Positions 9,805 to 18,603 are shown, counted from the first letter of the stretch. The stretch: 64,000 nt of DNA from Candidatus Zixiibacteriota bacterium (GCA_030668485.1 DAOUTW010000002.1:1-64000); one strand, 5' to 3'. A program made the numbers and translations. The notes: generated by a model from the letters alone, not told the origin.

Positions 9805-11424
9805 ATGAAATCAAAGAAATACAGAAATAGAACTACTGGTCCGCCTGTCCTGTTTTTCATCCTGCTTTACCTGATTTTATTTTCTGCACTGATTCAGGCC
9901 AAGCCAATGAGTGAGCAGGAGGTTAAATCGGCAGTCGAAATCTGGGTTCGCCATCTGCCGACGGATGCCCTTCCGGATGCAGTTATCGACCGAATGGAGG
10001 GATATCCCGATGAGAGTGAGGCGGTTGCCTACATTGCCCATTTCAAGGACGAAGGCTTTTGCCTGTGCGCCGCTAATGATCTGCTCCTACCTGTATATTT
10101 TTATAGTCCTGATGGGAAGTATGATGAAAGTAGCCCCGATTTAAAATACTTTCTGGACGAAATTGCCGAACGTACGAGAGTATATTCCAATGCAGTACAG
10201 AATAAGGATCTGGATTTTGACATGTATCGGGATGACTTCCAGAAGCGTACCGACCTTTGGGAAGATCTCATATCCGGGCGAGTACCTGAAGATGAAGTGG
10301 ATAAAGATCCTGACGCGCCTCCCTACTACTTGAAGCTTGATCTGACCAGTCTCTGGCACCAGAGATCGCCGTATAATGATGACTGTCCTGAATTATCTCC
10401 GGGAAATGATGAACATTGTGTTGTTGGCTGTGCCGCCACATCAATGGCGCAGATTATGTATTATTGGAAATGGCCGAATTCTGGAGTAAACGAGGGAAGC
10501 ACTGATTATACCAGAAAGTATACTTCCTCCTGGTTGGAGTTCCCCCTTCCAGTCGACCCCAATATACCCACCGAGTGGTTCTGGCAAATTCGGCTTTGGT
10601 GGTTTTCTCTCGACGGCGGTAATTTGGTTATGGCAGGATATTGGGATGACTCAGTTTATGATTCGGCCATGGGATTGAACTCAGATCCCAATTACCAGTT
10701 TGCGTTAACGACTCTCTATAATAGTTTATCTGAAACCACCACTACGCTTGGCGTATCATTCGCTGCCGCAGAATACGACTGGAGCCTGATGAATGACGAC
10801 CATTATGATTACAATCCGGTTCCCGGGGATGCTGAGGTAGCTAAACTTTCATATCATCTCGGTGTGGCTACCGGTTCAGTTTATCGACTTTGGGCTACCA
10901 CAGGCTTTTCGGACAAAATGGAACTCGCATTTGAAAATAACTTTCGCTATGACGATGATGTTCAGTATATGAGCCGAGATGCAGTGATAATGATTACTGA
11001 AATCCAGTGGTTACGGCCACTTATACTTCAGGGATGCAACGGATCAGGCGGGTGCCATTTCTGGATTTGCAGTGGATATGACATTATCAATGGCGAATAT
11101 TATATGAACCTGGGGTGGTCAGATCCTCTTAATAATGACTGGTATGCCATAGACGATTTATTCACCGTAGATCAAGATCAGTTTGCATTTGTCGCTCCTG
11201 AAAACGTGGTCAAATTCGTTGATGTCATTGGTATCGGTAACGGATCCCCCACTAATCCTTATGGTGGTATCGATGAAGCCGTTATTGAGGCACCCGATGG
11301 CGCTACCCTGATCTTCAAAGCCGGGTCGGATAATACTTTTGTCGGGGACGAATTGATCATTGACGCCGCCGATAAAGAACTCACGCTCAAGGGAGAGGAC
11401 ATAACAATCAGGAGGGCCGAGTGA
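9805..11424 (+). CDS. C10 family cysteine protease (streptopain-like), first of a tandem pair
   Basis: AAGGAG lies 7 nt before the ATG, and an N-terminal hydrophobic segment (FILLYLILFSALIQA) serves as signal peptide. Residues about 30-170 resemble a C10 propeptide. The catalytic Cys is C209 in CVVGCAATSMAQIMYYW, the typical C10 motif, and H418 in GCHFWICSGY is the likely catalytic His. The last 70 residues (GNGSPTNPYGG to TIRRAE) look like the first coils of a parallel beta-helix and recur in the next gene. The gene is translationally coupled to that gene through a TGATG overlap. Family members cleave proteins outside the cell. Confidence 0.8.
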   Translation: MKSKKYRNRTTGPPVLFFILLYLILFSALIQAKPMSEQEVKSAVEIWVRHLPTDALPDAVIDRMEGYPDESEAVAYIAHFKDEGFCLCAANDLLLPVYFYSPDGKYDESSPDLKYFLDEIAERTRVYSNAVQNKDLDFDMYRDDFQKRTDLWEDLISGRVPEDEVDKDPDAPPYYLKLDLTSLWHQRSPYNDDCPELSPGNDEHCVVGCAATSMAQIMYYWKWPNSGVNEGSTDYTRKYTSSWLEFPLPVDPNIPTEWFWQIRLWWFSLDGGNLVMAGYWDDSVYDSAMGLNSDPNYQFALTTLYNSLSETTTTLGVSFAAAEYDWSLMNDDHYDYNPVPGDAEVAKLSYHLGVATGSVYRLWATTGFSDKMELAFENNFRYDDDVQYMSRDAVIMITEIQWLRPLILQGCNGSGGCHFWICSGYDIINGEYYMNLGWSDPLNNDWYAIDDLFTVDQDQFAFVAPENVVKFVDVIGIGNGSPTNPYGGIDEAVIEAPDGATLIFKAGSDNTFVGDELIIDAADKELTLKGEDITIRRAE

Positions 11425-12746
11425 TGCCATTTAGACATCCTGTCTTGATGAGAGGATTATGGCTGGTGCTTCCAATTGTGTGGATGCTTGCAACTTCCTC
11501 ACCTGCCGAACTCCTATCGGCTGACAAAACTCGTCAGGCGGCCGAAAACTGGCCCGTGTATATGGGGTTGGAGGAGGAGGGGAGGAAGGCATCAGAAATA
11601 CTTCCGATCCCTGATCTGGATGCCGGGACTGTCTACCATGTCAGCTTCGAAGGTGGAGGATGGGCTCTCGCGGCAGGGGATGACCTGTTGTTGCCGGTAT
11701 ACGCCTATTCTCCAACCGGGGACTATCCTGTCGGAGACAATCCCGCCAAGACGGCCTTGTATGCCATGATTAATCGTTCGATAGAAGCAAGGCAGGTTAT
11801 CGTGGGTGAAGCACTGACGGAAATGATAGCCGGAACTGACCAAGTCTGGCTTGAGGTTTTATCCGGGGCGCGTCCCAAGACTCCGCCTGATAAAGTGGAC
11901 CAATTGATGTCATCGAACTGGTATCAGTCAGGCCCCTATAACGAAGATTGTCCTGCATCGGGCGGGATTTGTGGTGGGGAATCAGGTGATAATCCAGATG
12001 AATGTCCAACTGGTTGTGTGGCCACCGCTATGTCGCAATTAATGTACTACTGGAAACATCCTGCCAGTTATGATTGGGAGGATATGCTGGATCAAGTCTG
12101 GCTAACTTCTCCTCAAACAGCGATCGACGCCGTGGCACAATTGTGCCACGAGGCCGGTTTGGCGGTAAGTATGGATTACTGTGATGAGTTTCTATGTAAA
12201 TCTGGGGCCTTCTCAGAAGATGTCCCCGGTGTAATGAATAGTACCTTTGATTACTATGCCGATGCCAATTACGAAGAAGCCAATATCGCTGATTTAATTG
12301 GTGACTTGACATTTCTCAGGCCGGTTTATGTTAGGGAAGAGGGAGTTCATGCCTGGGTTTGTGATGGCTATGACCAAACCGGTGGAACGACGGAGTTGCA
12401 TTGGAGGATGGGGTGGGACGGAATGAACGATATCTGGGCAACTGTAGATGCCATACCGGGCCCGCCGAATTCAGGTATCCCTTTAATGACATATACTCAT
12501 CATATAAGGTACATTGCGCCCAGATATGAAGTAATGTTTGTGGGCAGTTCCGATCCCGGCGACGGTTCGCCCAATAATCCTTTCGGAAGCGTTGAGGAGG
12601 CAGTCGCCAAGGCGCTCAATGGAACTACCCTCATATTCAGGGCGGGATCGGATAACGCTGTTTCTACGGCAGACTTGATTATAGATTCCGACGTTAAGGA
12701 ACTTACTCTAAAAGGAATCGATGTCACTATCAGGAGGGCCAAATAG
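11424..12746 (+). CDS. C10 family cysteine protease, second of the tandem pair
   Basis: The start is the ATG at 11424, inside the TGATG overlap with the preceding stop, with GGAGG upstream; GTG at 11421 is the alternative. A signal peptide is present. The catalytic Cys is C198 in CPTGCVATAMSQLMYYW and the catalytic His is H309 in GVHAWVCDGYD, matching C10 peptidases. The protein is about 100 residues shorter than its upstream paralogue, mainly between the Cys and the His. It shares the C-terminal module (GDGSPNNPFGSVEEAV to TIRRAK). The pair probably arose by duplication and diverged. Secreted proteolysis is expected from the family. Confidence 0.8.
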   Translation: MPFRHPVLMRGLWLVLPIVWMLATSSPAELLSADKTRQAAENWPVYMGLEEEGRKASEILPIPDLDAGTVYHVSFEGGGWALAAGDDLLLPVYAYSPTGDYPVGDNPAKTALYAMINRSIEARQVIVGEALTEMIAGTDQVWLEVLSGARPKTPPDKVDQLMSSNWYQSGPYNEDCPASGGICGGESGDNPDECPTGCVATAMSQLMYYWKHPASYDWEDMLDQVWLTSPQTAIDAVAQLCHEAGLAVSMDYCDEFLCKSGAFSEDVPGVMNSTFDYYADANYEEANIADLIGDLTFLRPVYVREEGVHAWVCDGYDQTGGTTELHWRMGWDGMNDIWATVDAIPGPPNSGIPLMTYTHHIRYIAPRYEVMFVGSSDPGDGSPNNPFGSVEEAVAKALNGTTLIFRAGSDNAVSTADLIIDSDVKELTLKGIDVTIRRAK

Positions 12747-13184
12747 ATGAAAATCAAAGTATACATTTCACTACTTTTGATATTTATGCTCATGCCAATG
12801 GCTGTTGACGCTCAAATCAAGATGGGAAAGAGCATCATCGCCGGTGGGGGAGGCAAGACCAGCTCGGCGAACTTTGGAATAGGAGGAACCGCGGGCCAGC
12901 CCGCTGCGGGAGATGCCAGTTCCGCCACATTTGGGTGCGCCGGAGGGTATTATCCTACCCAGGGAGGCGCTGGCCCGGTTTATGTTTGCGGTGATGCCAA
13001 TGGCGATGGCATGGTCAATGTTGGCGATGCCGTCTTTCTCATCAGCTATGTCTTTAAGGGCGGCCTCGCACCCGATCCGCTGGAGGCAGGCGATGCCAAC
13101 TGCGATGGGGGAGTAAATGTCGGCGATGCTGTTTACCTGATAAGTTATGTCTTTAAAGGCGGACCAGAGCCATGCTGCCCATGA
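12747..13184 (+). CDS. Small exported protein carrying one dockerin
   Basis: The ATG immediately follows the TAG of the second C10 protease, with an upstream GGAGG, so the three genes form one operon. A signal peptide ends at VDAQ. Residues about 25-75 hold a glycine/serine-rich segment (KTSSANFGIGGTAGQP) of a type seen at the N-terminus of many uncharacterised exported proteins. Residues about 80-145 are a two-loop dockerin (CGDANGDGMVNVGDAV and its second copy) ending PEPCCP. With no catalytic domain it may serve as a docking adaptor for the two proteases, which lack dockerins. That role is inferred from operon position only. Confidence 0.75.
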   Translation: MKIKVYISLLLIFMLMPMAVDAQIKMGKSIIAGGGGKTSSANFGIGGTAGQPAAGDASSATFGCAGGYYPTQGGAGPVYVCGDANGDGMVNVGDAVFLISYVFKGGLAPDPLEAGDANCDGGVNVGDAVYLISYVFKGGPEPCCP

Positions 13185-13215
13185 TATCATAGGGTGATTT
13201 GCGAATCAAGATAAA

Positions 13216-13251
13216 TTCCCAGATTCGACCCAATGTAATCGAATCTGGGAA
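13216..13251. terminator. 13-bp hairpin between convergent genes
   Basis: TTCCCAGATTCGA (13216-13228) and TCGAATCTGGGAA (13239-13251) form a perfect 13-bp stem with a 10-nt loop between the ends of two convergent genes. A T-tract is poor on both sides, so a bidirectional terminator or RNA 3'-end stabiliser is likely but not certain. Confidence 0.55.
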
Positions 13252-13362
13252 TATAGTATTCTGCCAATTAACGAACCAGCTAACTGAGCGTCTGGTAAAC
13301 CAGTTGTGAATTAGCTGTACTATGGCCCGGTCTCTATGCCGAGCTATTTTTGTGCTCTAAGA

Positions 13363-14430
13363 TTATTTTTCGGTGGCGATGGATTCGGTGAGAGCTTCGA
13401 CTTCGGTGTCGGAACCGAGCAGGATCGCCATCCACCTGGTGTCTTCTTTGATTTCAAGAGCGAGTTTGACCATCATAGTCAGCGGCACCGATAAAAACAT
13501 ACCTACCGGTCCCAGAACCCATCCCCAGAAAACGAGGGAGATAAAAACTACCAGGGTGGACAATCCCAGTCCACGCCCCATGAATCTGGGTTCCAATATC
13601 GACCCGATGGTGGTATTTATAAACAGATAGCCGATGATTACCAGTATAGATGTTCCCGGACCGATTTGAATCAGGGCCAGGATAACCGCCGGCACGGCGG
13701 CGATTATCGATCCGATCGAGGGAACATAGTTTAGAAGAAAGGCCAGAAGGCCCCACAGGAGGGGGAAATCAACACCGAGTATGGTCAGCCAGATGGTAAC
13801 CACGACACCGGTGATGAAACTGGTGATGGTCTTGATACCCATATACTGGTTTATTTTCTGCGAGAAATTCTGCAGATAGCTCAACTGCACCGTCGGATTG
13901 ACAAACGCTTTCCTGATTTTGGCCGGGCTGGATTGAGCCTCGAGGAGGATGAAGATTACGGTAAGCAGAATCATGAAACCGTTCGAGACCATGCTGCCGA
14001 TACCGCTGAGCATCCCGGCGGAAACGCTCATGATCGCCTCGACATTCAGATACGACGACAGGATATCGGCCGGTACCTCGACGCCGATTCCCACCAGCCA
14101 GGATTGTATCGACTGCATCAGAGTCCCAATCCGGGCTTGGTAAAATGGGAGACTTTCGGAGAAATCGGTAATCGATTCGCCGATAATAGCTCCGAAGCCG
14201 ATACCGAGTCCGGCGATGACGATGATAACGATGATAAACGCCAGCCATCCGGGCAGGCCCTTCTTTTTCAGCCAGATGAGGGGCTGGGCGAAGATGGTGG
14301 CAACGAAAGCGGCCAGTAGAAACGGTACGACCAGCGATTGCGCCGCCCGCATTCCGGCCACGATCACGATAAAAGCGGCCAGCGCTACCATAAAACCGGG
14401 CGACTGAGATCGTAACGTGTTACTGTCCAT
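13363..14430 (-). CDS. AI-2E family transporter (PerM-like)
   Basis: This is a polytopic membrane protein of 355 residues with about seven to eight hydrophobic segments. The arrangement is typical of the AI-2E/PerM family: two N-terminal helix pairs, a soluble loop (about 85-150) and a C-terminal membrane bundle. Typical family sequences are FLLNYVPSIGSIIAAVPAV and the C-terminal GPVGMFLSVPLTMM. Relatives export autoinducer-2 or act as ion/Na+-H+ antiporters, so the substrate cannot be given. It is monocistronic and convergent with the mini-dockerin gene. Confidence 0.88.
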   Translation of the reverse strand: MDSNTLRSQSPGFMVALAAFIVIVAGMRAAQSLVVPFLLAAFVATIFAQPLIWLKKKGLPGWLAFIIVIIVIAGLGIGFGAIIGESITDFSESLPFYQARIGTLMQSIQSWLVGIGVEVPADILSSYLNVEAIMSVSAGMLSGIGSMVSNGFMILLTVIFILLEAQSSPAKIRKAFVNPTVQLSYLQNFSQKINQYMGIKTITSFITGVVVTIWLTILGVDFPLLWGLLAFLLNYVPSIGSIIAAVPAVILALIQIGPGTSILVIIGYLFINTTIGSILEPRFMGRGLGLSTLVVFISLVFWGWVLGPVGMFLSVPLTMMVKLALEIKEDTRWMAILLGSDTEVEALTESIATEK

Positions 14431-14474
14431 ATATGAAAATCCCTTTAATGATCGCAGGTTATGCTAATAAAGTA

Positions 14475-14503
14475 AGTATTCTTCAGGGAAGTCGTCGGGT
14501 CAA
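14475..14503 (-). promoter_or_regulatory. Possible promoter of the AI-2E transporter gene
   Basis: On the minus strand TTGACC (14503-14498) is followed after 17 bp by AATACT (14480-14475), about 45 bp upstream of the ATG at 14430. The -10 box is only a 4/6 match. Confidence 0.4.
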
Positions 14504-14654
14504 CAAAAAAATATCAACCGCAGAATCCGGTAGCGGGTGCTGCCAAAAGCCCTTTTGTGAAGCAATGGTCTTCGCGAAAAATCTGTCGGCCTTACAGCTT
14601 GGTCGTAATTCTTATCTCATGGTGTCCATGTGGCCGGAGCTCGCTATGCGGATA

Positions 14655-14691
14655 GAAAAAAGGCGGCGAATGATAATCACTCGCCGCCTTT
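14655..14691 (-). terminator. Rho-independent terminator of the dockerin gene
   Basis: On the minus strand an 11-bp stem (AAAGGCGGCGA with TCGCCGCCTTT) is followed directly by a run of T. It lies 20-55 bp beyond the stop at 14711, so it should end the transcript of the split dockerin protein gene. Confidence 0.8.
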
Positions 14692-14710
14692 CCAAAAAAA
14701 TATAGATACA

Positions 14711-16597
14711 TCAATCTGGCCATTCACATATGTCGTTTGTAATTGGGGGGTCGCCCTCATTAAAGACATAGCTGATAAGATACACCGCATCCCCAACATT
14801 GAGGTTACAATCACCGTTGGCGTCACCTTCAGCCTTGCAGGGAGGTTCAGGTCCGCCTTTGAACACATAATTGATCAAATAGACGGCGTCACCGACATTG
14901 CAGTTACCGTCGTTATTGGCGTCTCCGGGCACATCGGCAGCACGAATGTGTGCATCCGCCAACATAAATGGATAGGTTGCGTCGGGGCCGGACTTAACCG
15001 TAGGCACGGCGACAATGGTCGGTACAAACGAGGGCGCTTGATCGAAAGTTACCGGAGTGACGGTGGTCGGCGACGATCCGCCGCCCGTCCATGATACATA
15101 AATCTCGAACAGATCAAGTTGCTGTCCGGCATACAGTGGCACACTTGCCGGAGCTGTTTGTCCCAAAAGCATGCCCGACCAACGTTCCGTTCCAAAATAG
15201 GCCGGATCATGCTCCGTCTCGGTCCAGACGCCGTAGGTTTGATAATTCTGCAGAGAAATACCAACACTGGCCGGTCCGGAGACAGAATTGAAGTCGATAG
15301 GTACTGCCACGCCAAGGATATCATAATCATCGGCCGATGTATTAATCAAAGAAACGGTAAAAACCTGCGATCCCGATGAACCTGATAATGTCAGGGGAGA
15401 GGGAACCACCATGACAATGCCGGTATTCTCAGGTATTTTGGGACAGATGCATTCCTGAGGAGGAAGGGCGCCGATACCATGAATAAAGAAATTCTGATAG
15501 GCGATTATGTCACCAATTGTCGGCGAGCAGGGAAAAGCAGGGTTCCTGTAGGCGTCCATCTCCGACCCGCACCCGGATAATAATGGCTCGTGGCCCAATA
15601 TCACCAAGTTCAGATAAATCATATCGCTGACCGACAGAGCGATCCCATCGTCGTTGGCGTCACCCCACGGGGCCAGGTCATCACAGTTAGGCCCGCAGCA
15701 TTCGCAGTCAATCAACACGTCGATAAATGGTACGGAGTAGGTCGGGATAAATGGCGTCAGAGCACCAAATGCCCCGCTGTCCGAAACCAGGGCCGATTGA
15801 GGCAACCAGGCGCCACCGGAGACGGAATAGGAGAGATCCACCTCGTTGCAGCCGCTGACTCCGGCATCATCGGTTTTGACCATATAGACGGTTGGATAAT
15901 CTGCGCCGTCGTCGATTCCGGCCAGAATATAGCCGCCTTCATAAACCTCATTGACTGTACAAAAGCGCTGACTCGTACCGGTGCGGCCGTATTCGGTCGC
16001 CCATTGCGGAGTTCCGTCACTTGCCGTTTTCAGCATAATCGCATTCGGCACCGAAGTAGACTGATCGGAAATAACGAAAGCATAGCCGCCATCTGAGGTC
16101 TCCCGCACCGACCGGGCGCCGTATTCTTCGACAAAACCCGGTTTTTCATACATGGCGAACCACGAGACATCACCGTTCAGATCGGCCTTGATCAGAAACG
16201 GTTTTCCCATTCCCATGGTTGTTGTGATTTTCCCCGTAATGGCACAGCCGCCGTCGCCGGTCCAGGTGACCGAATACGCTTCTTCTTTACATCCGGTGCA
16301 GAGATCGTTGCTGAGTAGCCGCGACCAGACAATATTTCCGGGAATATCAATTTTCAAAAGAAGCCCGTCGCCGGTTTCCGGACTGGAAGGAATGAATAGT
16401 TTACCAACCAGAACGTATCCACCATCGGAATAATCGATGTCATTGAATTCAACTGAAGCCCCAAAATCGCCGTAATACATCCGCGACCAGGAGAAAATGC
16501 CCGCATCATCGGTTTTGACAACAAAACCCTGGTTAGAATTTCCAGCTCCAAGATATGTGCCGATTAGAATATAGCCCCCGTCCTTACCCGGCAACAT
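14711..16597 (-). CDS. C-terminal part of an exported repeat protein with dockerin, cut off by an in-frame UGA
   Basis: This frame continues that of the upstream fragment (16619-17083) exactly; only TGA at 16621-16619 plus seven sense codons separate them. The fragment lacks a signal peptide and a clear ribosome site, so it is unlikely to be a free-standing gene. It continues the same repeat (DGGYILIGT, DGGYVLVGK, DGGYAFVIS, EGGYILAGI) found in the upstream part. A cysteine-containing dockerin-like pair follows near the middle (CGPNCDDLAPWGDANDDG), then a beta domain, and a final dockerin (GDANNDGNCNVGDAVYLINY and its partner). The undisrupted protein would have 789 sense codons plus the UGA. 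Confidence 0.7.
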   Translation of the reverse strand: MLPGKDGGYILIGTYLGAGNSNQGFVVKTDDAGIFSWSRMYYGDFGASVEFNDIDYSDGGYVLVGKLFIPSSPETGDGLLLKIDIPGNIVWSRLLSNDLCTGCKEEAYSVTWTGDGGCAITGKITTTMGMGKPFLIKADLNGDVSWFAMYEKPGFVEEYGARSVRETSDGGYAFVISDQSTSVPNAIMLKTASDGTPQWATEYGRTGTSQRFCTVNEVYEGGYILAGIDDGADYPTVYMVKTDDAGVSGCNEVDLSYSVSGGAWLPQSALVSDSGAFGALTPFIPTYSVPFIDVLIDCECCGPNCDDLAPWGDANDDGIALSVSDMIYLNLVILGHEPLLSGCGSEMDAYRNPAFPCSPTIGDIIAYQNFFIHGIGALPPQECICPKIPENTGIVMVVPSPLTLSGSSGSQVFTVSLINTSADDYDILGVAVPIDFNSVSGPASVGISLQNYQTYGVWTETEHDPAYFGTERWSGMLLGQTAPASVPLYAGQQLDLFEIYVSWTGGGSSPTTVTPVTFDQAPSFVPTIVAVPTVKSGPDATYPFMLADAHIRAADVPGDANNDGNCNVGDAVYLINYVFKGGPEPPCKAEGDANGDCNLNVGDAVYLISYVFNEGDPPITNDICEWPD

Positions 16598-16618
16598 GCC
16601 GGTTAAATAAGAACCTTC

Positions 16619-17083
16619 TCATGTGTATCCTGTCCCGAATCTGTTGATCCAGAGTAGCGTGCCGGCAAGATCAATTTTCATGAGGTATATACTGCTGCAT
16701 TGGCTACTATTGTTGATAATCGTCCCGGCAATGATATACCCGACTCCGGCCAATTCTCGAATAATGACCGGTGCCACCGAAAAACACTCGCCGGGATTTG
16801 TGCTCAATTCATATGCCATTTGAAATTGAGGTGTGCCGCAGGAATCGGTTTTCACGACGTACAACCAGTTCAAAGATCCGCCGCCCTGTTTGACATAGGC
16901 AGTGATCAGACCTCCGTCGTACGTTTCCCTGGCGTCGAAATAGTGATTGACTGCCAGCCCGCCGCCGATATCGTATAATTTCTGAAATTTTTCCTGAAAA
17001 GCCGAGGCGTCACCGGGTAGAATTATCAGACAAACCCCCAACATGAGCAAAATTACGGTATACACCGATCGTGCGTTGTTCAT
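16619..17083 (-). CDS. N-terminal part of the same repeat protein, ending at an in-frame UGA
   Basis: The ATG at 17083 has a strong AAGGAGGT 8 nt upstream, followed by a signal peptide (VILLMLGVCLIILPGDASA). The rest (about 30-154) contains two repeats with YDGGLITAYV and GVGYIIAGT cores, the same unit that repeats in the following frame. The frame stops at TGA 16621-16619 in the middle of a repeat unit (LLWINRFGTGYT), then continues without shift to 14711. A nonsense mutation, an assembly error or occasional read-through are the options. A single C-to-T change from CGA (Arg) would explain it. Confidence 0.75.
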   Translation of the reverse strand: MNNARSVYTVILLMLGVCLIILPGDASAFQEKFQKLYDIGGGLAVNHYFDARETYDGGLITAYVKQGGGSLNWLYVVKTDSCGTPQFQMAYELSTNPGECFSVAPVIIRELAGVGYIIAGTIINNSSQCSSIYLMKIDLAGTLLWINRFGTGYT

Positions 17084-17279
17084 TTGTAATACCTCCTTGC
17101 CGCAGATGAGACCTTCTGCAAATGAGCCAAAAATGATACTGTGATAATCCCGGTAATAATCTGGTGCAGGATGTCGGTCAAAGCATGAATAGGAACGATT
17201 CTCGTTCCGGCCGGGTTATCTAACGGTTATTAATTCGAAAGACAGTTGGTGGAATTCGGAGTCTTTCTGTCCTATATTC

Positions 17280-17308
17280 AAATTAACGCAAGTAGGCTGA
17301 TTTGTCAA
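17280..17308 (-). promoter_or_regulatory. Promoter TTGACA-N17-TAATTT
   Basis: On the minus strand the consensus -35 box TTGACA (17308-17303) is followed after 17 bp by TAATTT (17285-17280). It faces the repeat/dockerin gene starting at 17083. Confidence 0.5.
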
Positions 17309-17391
17309 GGAGAAATGCGGTCATGAGGGGAGGCATTTGTATCGGGACGACTTGGATCTTCAGATAGCACCAATATGAATGAGCAATAAAA

Positions 17392-17417
17392 AAAGCCCGG
17401 CGTTTGTGCCGGGCTTT
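17392..17417 (-). terminator. Rho-independent terminator of the YkgJ-like gene
   Basis: AAAGCCCGGC and GCCGGGCTTT form a perfect 10-bp stem with a 6-nt loop. On the minus strand the stem is followed by a run of seven T. It lies 36 bp beyond the stop at 17453. Confidence 0.85.
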
Positions 17418-17452
17418 ATCGTGGATCAAATAACAAAAAAGGGGGTAATGCA

Positions 17453-18295
17453 TCACGATGATGAATTTTTATCTTTCTCTTTTTCCGCCAGCTCTTTTTG
17501 CTTGGCGGTGCGGACATCGGACTTGATCCGGATGGTATCCTCGCCGAAAAAGGCGAAGCGAATCCAGCGATAACCGAACTTGAGCATTTCGACATCGTCG
17601 TCTTTGATTTTGTCCTGCGTCGCCTGATCGACGTCGAATTTCTTCAGGAAGCTACTCTGAAAGACAAAATTGCGAAACTTATCGATGTTGTAACAGGCGG
17701 TGAAGAACATGTCCATCTTCTGCGGCTCCAACTGGCCGCCTTTCTGGAAGAAATCATTCAGGGTGATATCTTTGAACAACTCACCGATCTCGGAATATTC
17801 GGCAATTCCCTGATCCTTGATCCATTCCCCGACGGTATACTTGTGATCCTCCTGATGTCCTTTGCAGACGTCTTCGTTCAGGACAAAGTAGAATTCATTC
17901 TGACCGATTTGAGGATCGTCTTTGGGTGAGGCCAGTCCCAGGGGATACATGCGGCACGGCCACGGCCTATCTTCGTATACGGTGCAGCCCTCGTCGGAAA
18001 CGAAGGGACAGGTTTTCTTTTCGTTATCTTCCATCTTGAGGAGAATAACCGGGTATTTGGTGCTTTCATCAAATGGGGAGAGGGTGTATTTGGAAAGAAA
18101 GTCACCGGAGGTGATCCCAAGGCGCTTTCTCAGCCTGATAACATCGTAGGGAGTCAGGAAGATATTGACATCGCCGCAACAGGCATTGAAGCAGGGGACG
18201 TCTTTGTGGCATTTGAAACAGAATTCGCTCTCTTCGTTCAACCTCGGATATTCTTTCAGAATAGTCTCTTTGAGTCGTTCGATTTCCTGGCTCAT
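17453..18295 (-). CDS. YkgJ family cysteine-cluster protein (zinc/iron-chelating domain)
   Basis: A 280-residue soluble protein. The N-terminal half carries the family's cysteine pattern: CFKCHKDVPCFNACC at about 22-36 and CPFVSDEGCTVYEDRPWPCR at about 97-116. The pattern is thought to bind a metal or Fe-S cluster. The C-terminal part is charged and lacks known motifs. It follows the zinc-ribbon gene by 6 bp and lies directly downstream of aprA on the same strand, but past the aprA terminator and a likely internal promoter. The position suggests a supporting role for sulfate reduction, for example metal handling. That is inference; no reaction is known. Confidence 0.8.
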   Translation of the reverse strand: MSQEIERLKETILKEYPRLNEESEFCFKCHKDVPCFNACCGDVNIFLTPYDVIRLRKRLGITSGDFLSKYTLSPFDESTKYPVILLKMEDNEKKTCPFVSDEGCTVYEDRPWPCRMYPLGLASPKDDPQIGQNEFYFVLNEDVCKGHQEDHKYTVGEWIKDQGIAEYSEIGELFKDITLNDFFQKGGQLEPQKMDMFFTACYNIDKFRNFVFQSSFLKKFDVDQATQDKIKDDDVEMLKFGYRWIRFAFFGEDTIRIKSDVRTAKQKELAEKEKDKNSSS

Positions 18296-18301
18296 ATTGT
18301 A

Positions 18302-18568
18302 CTACTCCTCGACAATACTGTCTTTGAGGGCATCCACCGACCATACCGGCACGGGGCCCGACTCATCGGCTTCAGGGTCATAACGGTGGCGGTAGGAGGC
18401 TTTTTGCTGGTACTGCGTTTGCATCCATTCCCAGCCTCTGATATAATACGGGCATTCGTCGTTAAAACAGACGTACTGCGGATGCTCACCCCAGGTCGAA
18501 TCGGCCGGCGGCATCCATTGTTTCATCTTTTGCCCGCAATGGGGGCAGTTTGTTTTGTCGTCGCTCAT
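18302..18568 (-). CDS. Small zinc-ribbon protein (Ogr/Delta-like)
   Basis: The frame opens at 18631, but the ATG at 18568 (MSDDKTNCPHCG) gives a sensible 88-residue protein that starts just before the metal site. The knuckles CPHCG and CFNDECPYYIRGWEWM make a four-cysteine zinc ribbon near the N-terminus. The tail (about 50-88) is acidic and aromatic and ends with a conserved-looking VDALKDSIVEE. The short gap to the YkgJ-like gene implies an operon of the two. DNA or protein binding would be usual for such ribbons, but the target is unknown. Confidence 0.7.
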   Translation of the reverse strand: MSDDKTNCPHCGQKMKQWMPPADSTWGEHPQYVCFNDECPYYIRGWEWMQTQYQQKASYRHRYDPEADESGPVPVWSVDALKDSIVEE

Positions 18569-18603
18569 TGTTCTCAACTTCGTTTCAGGTTCAACATTGC
18601 GCC

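Larger units (their letters stand above)
17084..17452. other. Intergenic region with promoter and terminator
   Basis: No gene is seen in these 369 bp. The region holds the promoter of the repeat/dockerin gene (17280-17308, minus strand) and the terminator of the YkgJ-like gene (17392-17417, minus strand). The leader of the repeat/dockerin gene would be about 190 nt. Confidence 0.55.

Noticed and set aside
14711-17083. UGA as a general sense codon, or selenocysteine at 16619-16621
   Set aside because: Other genes here end with TGA at natural lengths (for example the C10 protease at 11424, dsrK and the tatD-like gene), so global recoding is unlikely. The position is in a structural repeat and not in a redox site, so selenocysteine is unlikely.
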